Shown in pieces: positions 63,201-64,000 of a DNA stretch of 64,000 nucleotides. Every line of letters starts with the position of its first letter. Within the stretch, counting starts at the first letter, position 1. The notes under the pieces were generated by a model, which was not told the DNA's origin, ran no database searches, and saw only the letters and a program-made list of their open reading frames with translations. The position numbers and the translations under genes were made by a program. Location of the stretch: NCBI GenBank assembly GCA_012845835.1, contig JABAKD010000007.1, positions 6,860,222 through 6,924,221 on the forward strand, read 5' to 3'. The stretch is from Undaria pinnatifida. Its lineage: Eukaryota > Sar > Phaeophyceae > Laminariales > Alariaceae.

Positions 63201-64000
63201 CTATTTTTTCTGCCCCTGCTGCCTTCCTATTCTTTAGTTTAGCTACACACTTATTTACTTCCTCTCTTGTGAACTCTCTTTGTAATCCGTCTGAACCCCG
63301 GTCTTCCCCTTCTGACGCACCTACGTTCGCCTCTGCCCACGCGTTGATTTCCTTATCGAATTCTGCGTCGAACGTGTCGTCGGCTGTGGACGTTCCTAGT
63401 TTGCGTAATGTTTTACAAGTACTTCCCTTTTCCCCTTCGAGATACTAACCATTTTACCGTTCTGAGCTCTTAATGTACGTATTCCCGTGTCTGCCTCGCC
63501 TGCTCACCGGGGGGGAGGGGGGAAACCGGGGGCGCAAGTGAGGGAGGCGAAGAGGGGGGCGAAGGAGGGCTTGATTTTTTAACAACTACTTTTTTTATAT
63601 CATAGTTGATGAGTATTTGAAACTGCTAACATTTATTTTGCACCTTTTTTCATAATTTTTTCAACCTTGGTATTTTACGTTTTATGAACATCACGCTTGT
63701 AGTGCTCCTTCTTACTGCCGCCCCTCCTTCCACTCCCTTTCCCCCTCCCCTCTTTCCCCCCATCCCCCCCTCACTCCCCCCGTCCTTCGCTCCCTTCCTC
63801 CCTCTTTCTCTCCCCCCTCCCCTCCATTATTGCTCCGTCTCCCAATCTGTCCACCCATCTATCCATTTGCGCCTATTCGACGAAGGGGCTCTGCGAGACC
63901 ATTCTTCGGGCAGCACTATCGGGGCTGATGATCACACCCTCCCACGCCCCTCCTACCCGACACGCAACATCGACGTTTTCACCACCGCCATCCTCGTCCT
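40375..64000 (+). CDS. Rotatin-like armadillo-repeat protein, gene span (both ends incomplete)
   Basis: Rotatin is a large helical-repeat protein of centrioles and basal bodies, needed for their elongation in animals. Exons at 40375, 46066, 47201, 48195, 48797, 50191, 51653, 52326, 52972 and 56013 join in matching phase with no stop. Clear hallmarks are LRDEILEDFPPEVLLQRPG followed by SLSAAKRLLERLVSSARLHL, VVEIALQLLLVILPSDII, and LEAALRRSATQQLRVVLL, in the same order as in rotatin as I remember it. Compared with animal rotatin the linkers are expanded by Gly-, Asn- and Ser-rich repeats. The N-terminal exons and the distal half are missing. Presence of this protein implies a flagellated stage. 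Confidence 0.72.
41150..41290 (+). pseudogene. Decayed copy of the 3' junction of exon 40375-40879
   Basis: gcacgcagctggctaag|gtgg matches gcgcccagctggctaag|gtag, and homology runs on into the intron (gacatatc-acg, gtcgtacatg-tat). Confidence 0.85.
41465..42010. repeat. (TTG)n and (GTTGGT)n microsatellites
   Basis: Pure (ttg)n at 41465-41510, then gttggtgttggtgttg-type sequence with interruptions to about 41860. (gccgct)n at 41860-41900. Confidence 0.95.
42020..42610. other. Rotatin intron, nothing recognised
   Basis: No coding or repeat feature I can support. Confidence 0.5.
42617..43185 (-). mobile_element. SINE-like repeat, near full length (tandem copy A)
   Basis: Minus orientation: 5' end ctgtaaaacat, ggttggcaacgatg, then ccaggttgtc-like and ggtaaggcacccacga words, aacacgtcacggcgcttcgc, and a gagtac-(C)n tail at 42617-42628. 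No coding potential. Confidence 0.85.
43205..43785 (-). mobile_element. SINE-like repeat, near full length (tandem copy B)
   Basis: Same content and orientation as copy A; equivalent words lie about 585 bp apart. Tail of 11 C at 43205-43215. The 5' end contains two sub-repeats of ctgtaaaacat-ggcaacg. Confidence 0.85.
43857..46038 (+). mobile_element. LINE (non-LTR retrotransposon), degenerate copy 1
   Basis: Reverse transcriptase pieces in several frames: VAKLENRKAARADQLVNELM, WREGVV; after 44410 DVQKACGTVWR, SREVAQGCTLSSNLF-type text, the catalytic MFADD at about 44731; then YTGEVWEWNTKFVRQLERVQ and a C-terminal C-x-x-C...C knuckle. No intact ORF and no endonuclease. Segment 44152-44405 replaces about 260 bp of RT (motifs around GNYR and NRSCVD) present in copy 2. 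The 3' end is GCAACAAATGAGTAC then C-rich sequence. Confidence 0.9.
46066..46316 (+). CDS. Rotatin-like exon (ILVLVETLPGTPGG)
   Basis: Acceptor GATCCCTTTCAG, phase 0. Reads ILVLVETLPGTPGGTNASEP, AIGEGLEIYRPPPPPP, a Gly/Asp-rich stretch, MAPMKEACRLYGDGSER, and donor GGAG|GTGAGG (phase 2). It starts only 28 bp after the LINE oligo(C) run, so the LINE tail supplies part of the polypyrimidine tract. Confidence 0.65.
46670..46810 (+). pseudogene. Two short tandem copies of the exon 46066-46316 3' end
   Basis: gtgtaaa-gtggcgaacatta then aggaggcctattggctgtat occurs twice in a row, reading MANIKEAYWLYGGGSES against MAPMKEACRLYGDGSER. Confidence 0.85.
46868..47062 (+). pseudogene. Longer copy of exon 46066-46316
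   Basis: Reads AIWEGLMIYRPLPLRPPIGT then, after a Gly-rich stretch, LPMEEDFILNGFGSE, paralleling AIGEGLEIYRPPPPPPSGDE ... MAPMKEACRLYGDGSE. Confidence 0.85.
47201..47323 (+). CDS. Rotatin-like exon (WPRWTKELVDG)
   Basis: Acceptor GTGCCGAACAG; the first base completes an Arg codon, then WPRWTKELVDGPLLAADGAS and PATLVISLCAGWRFPPVRLV, with donor GGTTCG|GTGAGT (phase 2). WRFPPVRLVR sits where rotatin has its FPWLPL-type segment just before the DFPxE block. Confidence 0.68.
47330..47745. repeat. Minisatellite built from a 5' splice-site-like unit
   Basis: Units of ggttcggttgaggattcgg and variants, about 12 copies, resemble the exon 47201-47323 junction GGTTCG|GTGAGTGAGATTCCGG. A related array in opposite orientation is at 53930-54060. 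Confidence 0.8.
47500..47552 (+). pseudogene. Decayed copy of the 3' junction of exon 47201-47323
   Basis: gcgctaggtgacggtttccc and gattagttcagtgaga match gcgccgggtggcggtttccc and ggctggttcggtgagt. A third, weaker copy lies at 47800-47840. Confidence 0.8.
48195..48368 (+). CDS. Rotatin-like exon: DFPPEVLLQRPG signature
   Basis: Acceptor GTCGCGAGCAG. Reads SEESALFDFEVRFRAASLGE, AGLLGCIERLRDEILEDFPP, EVLLQRPGAVGHLSALL, with donor CTGAG|GTGGGT (phase 2). The L-x-D-x-I-x-x-DFPxExxLQRP block is the most recognisable rotatin signature in the window. Confidence 0.85.
48477..48562 (+). pseudogene. Intact-frame partial copy of exon 48195-48368
   Basis: Reads EGFPPEVLLQRPGAVDHLVA, LLR|gtgggtagg: the donor is kept and the frame is open. 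Only the 3' half of the exon is present, with a possible acceptor GTGTCAAG. This is a recent duplication that could act as an alternative exon. Confidence 0.85.
48797..49820 (+). CDS. Rotatin-like long exon with Gly-rich linker
   Basis: Acceptor CGTACCCAG, phase match to 48368. Reads TPSASEKVLEE, SLSAAKRLLERLVSSARLHL, DDAFLPPLKPDIL, then about 250 residues of Gly/Arg/Ser-rich linker, and ends PSRVSVLAGELLQ with donor CTGCAG|GTGCTC (phase 0). The frame is open for 341 codons. The first helical block fits rotatin directly after its LQRP block. Internal introns in the linker are possible. Confidence 0.75.
49941..50152 (+). mobile_element. LINE, 5'-truncated 3' end (copy 3)
   Basis: From tcctaggaga-tgatggccgc to gaaacaaatgagtac and a C-rich run, matching the last ~200 nt of the LINE copies at 43857 and 59478. 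5' truncation is typical of LINE retroposition. Confidence 0.88.
50191..50641 (+). CDS. Rotatin-like exon (AIIPFLLEPRNDP ... VVEIALQLLLV)
   Basis: Strong acceptor CTCCACTCTCAG, phase 0. Reads AIIPFLLEPRNDPIPGRG, ASPLDALRLQELLCSMGRVL, an Ala- and Gly-rich linker, then VVEIALQLLLVILPSDII, with donor TTCCG|GTGAGG (phase 1). The acceptor's pyrimidine tract is the LINE oligo(C) tail. Confidence 0.78.
50846..51350 (+). mobile_element. SINE-like repeat, near full length
   Basis: 5' part gttgacagtgacgctgtaac, middle ggtaaggcacccacgaggca, gcacctcacggcgcttcgct, 3' end gcatgaaatgagtacac and 13 C at 51337-51349. Confidence 0.88.
51653..51837 (+). CDS. Rotatin-like exon (SEVIALLRWLVLDPG)
   Basis: Acceptor CTCCTCCTGTAG. 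The two-base start completes the Gly left by 50641. Reads GEDNPKGSFERRPLAITLPS, EVIALLRWLVLDPGVTARQP, WLRPRLMPYVGRADPSGAGL, FE, with donor GAG|GTGCGC (phase 0). Helical repeats, in the position expected for rotatin after the LLLVILPSDII helix. Confidence 0.78.
52035..52110 (+). pseudogene. Decayed copy of the 3' end of exon 51653-51837
   Basis: tggtgccgtatgtggagaga, ggatcccgacggag-gcaact and gaggtgtgcgc-like words align with tgatgccatacgtgggcagg, ggatccctccggagctggact and gaggtgcgcgc. Confidence 0.8.
52326..52466 (+). CDS. Rotatin-like exon (SVQGIIADAASVLFAEEG)
   Basis: Acceptor TTCTTGGCGCGCCTCAG; 47 codons, phase 0 at both ends. Reads SVQGIIADAASVLFAEEGVE, an acidic Gly-rich part, WGWVEGQLAK, and donor AAG|GTGGGG. 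Confidence 0.75.
52500..53170. repeat. (GAT)n microsatellite region
   Basis: gatgatgatg tracts with variants at 52500-52960 and 53085-53170, flanking the small exon at 52972-53018 on both sides. Confidence 0.95.
52972..53018 (+). CDS. Rotatin-like micro-exon, 47 nt
   Basis: Acceptor GCTTATGGCAG, reads VEPALSLQHAAEDAR, donor AGGCG|GTGGGG. It goes from phase 0 to phase 2, exactly what is needed to join 52466 to 56013. A similar segment lies about 215 bp downstream. Confidence 0.5.
53187..53240 (+). pseudogene. Duplicate of the micro-exon 52972-53018
   Basis: gcaggtcgagcgcgcgttac starts it and it reads VERALPLLRAVDDAMV before gtgggagc. Its length is a multiple of three, so it cannot replace the first copy without shifting phase. 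Its sequence still looks coding (helical, leucine-rich). Confidence 0.6.
53400..53640. repeat. (CCACAACCACGA)n microsatellite
   Basis: accacaaccacaac and cgaccacgaccacg tracts. Long frames on both strands are artefacts. Confidence 0.95.
53645..55290. other. Rotatin intron, no gene
   Basis: Array of ccgaatcctcaaccgaa-type units at 53930-54060, the inverted relative of 47330-47745. gtgttggtgtgttttt-like T/G-rich stretch near 54420. Short frames at 53640-53820 unassigned. Confidence 0.5.
55300..55888 (+). mobile_element. SINE-like repeat, near full length
   Basis: 5' ggttggcaatggtgctttag, agacaaccagggtaccgttt, ggtaaggcacccacgtgg, aacacctcacggcgcctcac, 3' end gcatgaaatgagtacac and C-rich run. 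A partial inner duplication of the 3' part (atgcgagggt-tatggt twice) is present. Confidence 0.88.
56013..57102 (+). CDS. Rotatin-like long exon with Gly/Asn-rich repeat
   Basis: Acceptor GCATTTGAAACAG; frame open for 363 codons. Reads LAVAMTRRSFADPRLPPSKE, IREVVAIAVVLGG, about 100 residues of GNGNGS/GDRDGN repeat, then ILAALVHEVTVASA, IIGSSCGALHVLLRSG, LAVALALAPTLEAFLLCCR, EVLQTISRLLDFLYSVEEEE, and ends EMEGGQPR with donor CCCGG|GTGAGC (phase 0). Leucine-rich helices typical of an armadillo-like scaffold surround the low-complexity inserts, which are coded by (ggtaac)n DNA. Confidence 0.75.
57200..57310. repeat. (TGT)n / (GGT)n / (GGC)n microsatellite
   Basis: tgttgttgt, ggtggtggt, ggcggcggc, then ttggtgttgg in succession, about 100 bp after the donor at 57102. 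Confidence 0.95.
57726..57799 (+). CDS. Candidate rotatin-like exon (DPLLLDGGEVG)
   Basis: Acceptor CTCTTTTCAG and donor GACAGG|GTAAGG are both strong. The frame DDPLLLDGGEVGSNNEQRRQ runs phase 1 to 0 and fits the next exon at 59262, but needs another small exon after 57102. The alternative frame MTRYYWMVARW leads to a stop in the next exon. Confidence 0.4.
58807..58915 (+). pseudogene. Decayed copy of the 5' part of exon 59262-59459
   Basis: agcagcagcgaccgccg, ggagcacgcagggagacct and cgacgtggcggggtcgcccg align with cgtcagcgaccgtcgg, ggagcatgtccgtaacct and cgacgtggcggggtctccca. Confidence 0.85.
58940..59030 (+). repeat. Dispersed repeat, inverted relative to 39003-39090
   Basis: catcctccggcggctg, ccaccacacttccacgtact and tcatacatgtcgtgagtc. 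Begins with 18 T. Confidence 0.75.
59262..59459 (+). CDS. Rotatin-like exon (LEAALRRSATQQLRVVLL)
   Basis: Acceptor GACTACCCGCAG, 66 codons, phase 0 to 0, donor GGACAG|GTGAGG. Reads QQQHRQRPSEPSFSAEHVRN, LVDVAGSPSLEAALRRSATQ, QLRVVLLSPGVAAAVCEEDA, RSAEGQ. The L-RxSAxxQLxVxL helix corresponds to a conserved rotatin helix (LRKSAAEQLAV in animals, from memory). There is no in-frame ATG near the start, so it is visible only as an internal exon. Confidence 0.8.
60496..62204. mobile_element. MULE-like non-autonomous TIR element nested in the LINE, 1.71 kb
   Basis: Terminal inverted repeats of about 480-490 bp (60496-60977 and 61711-62204) starting GGGAAATTGA. Flanks ttctttaat (60487-60495) and tattttaat (62205-62213) match 7 of 9. 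Removing the element and one flank restores the LINE with the same length as copy 1. Long TIRs plus 9-bp duplication are Mutator-like features. The interior has no transposase and holds (gcgaacacatact)n. Confidence 0.88.
61125..61280. repeat. 13-bp minisatellite inside the MULE-like element
   Basis: About ten units of gcgaacacatact with variants. Confidence 0.93.
63490..63880. other. Rotatin intron, C-rich
   Basis: ccctccc-type pyrimidine tract at 63715-63830 before the putative last exon. Nothing coding. Confidence 0.6.
63886..64000 (+). CDS. Candidate rotatin-like exon, cut by the window edge
   Basis: After a long pyrimidine tract and acceptor CGACGAAG, phase 0 as required by 59459. Reads GLCETILRAALSGLMITPSH then Pro/Ser-rich sequence to the end. 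The leucine-rich start fits the helical repeat pattern. Confidence 0.45.

Larger units (their letters stand above)
59478..63480 (-). mobile_element. LINE (non-LTR retrotransposon), copy 2, interrupted
   Basis: Minus strand from about 63480: AWAEANVGASEGEDRGSD, VNKCVAKLKNRKAAGAEKI, WREGVAVNL, GNYRAMTLLSTVGKT-like, NRSCVDHIR, DVQKVYDTVWR, EVAQECTLSPSLF, MFADDFVGISEAPEGLQKQI (catalytic FADD), then beyond the nested element PELEYAGEVWEGSANCVKQL, and a C-terminal CPCG...ESRIHIVGEC zinc knuckle at about 59810-59850. 3' end gcaacaaatgagtacgccc. Several frameshifts; no endonuclease domain seen, so it is 5'-truncated or the domain is lost. Confidence 0.92.

Overview
The window is eukaryotic nuclear DNA. 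It holds two large intron-rich genes in head-to-head orientation: a PIF1-type DNA helicase on the minus strand (left third) and a rotatin-like centriole/basal-body protein on the plus strand (right third). Introns are GT-AG and 0.3-5.5 kb long, filled with microsatellites, minisatellites and transposons. A flagellated protist or alga with a large SSR-rich genome fits best. A brown alga or related stramenopile is my guess (inference only; no marker gene settles it). There is no rRNA, intact tRNA, CRISPR array or bacterial operon.

Layout. 1-18.3 kb: PIF1 helicase, read right to left. Ten exons were located; splice phases match at every junction except one, where a short exon seems to be missing. 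The 3' end runs off the left edge. 18.3-34 kb: mostly non-coding, with dispersed repeats, minisatellites and a few unassigned reading frames. 34-64 kb: rotatin-like gene, with an unbroken phase-matched chain of ten exons from 40375 to 57102, a further clear exon at 59262-59459 and a probable one running off the right edge. Its introns carry a hAT-like element just upstream (35384-37093), two LINE copies (43.9-46.0 kb plus; 59.5-63.5 kb minus), a truncated LINE copy (49.9-50.15 kb), a MULE-like element nested in the second LINE, and several copies of a ~580-bp SINE-like repeat.

Two patterns stand out. First, both genes carry decayed copies of their own exon-intron junctions inside the neighbouring introns, at least fifteen in all, as if introns had grown by repeated tandem duplication across splice sites. 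Second, the LINE and the SINE-like repeat share a related 3' end of roughly 75 nt that finishes in AAATGAGTAC followed by a run of C, which suggests a LINE/SINE pair with oligo(C) rather than poly(A) tails.

Coordinates of exons come from hand-matched splice sites plus reading frame. Start codons of both genes were not found.
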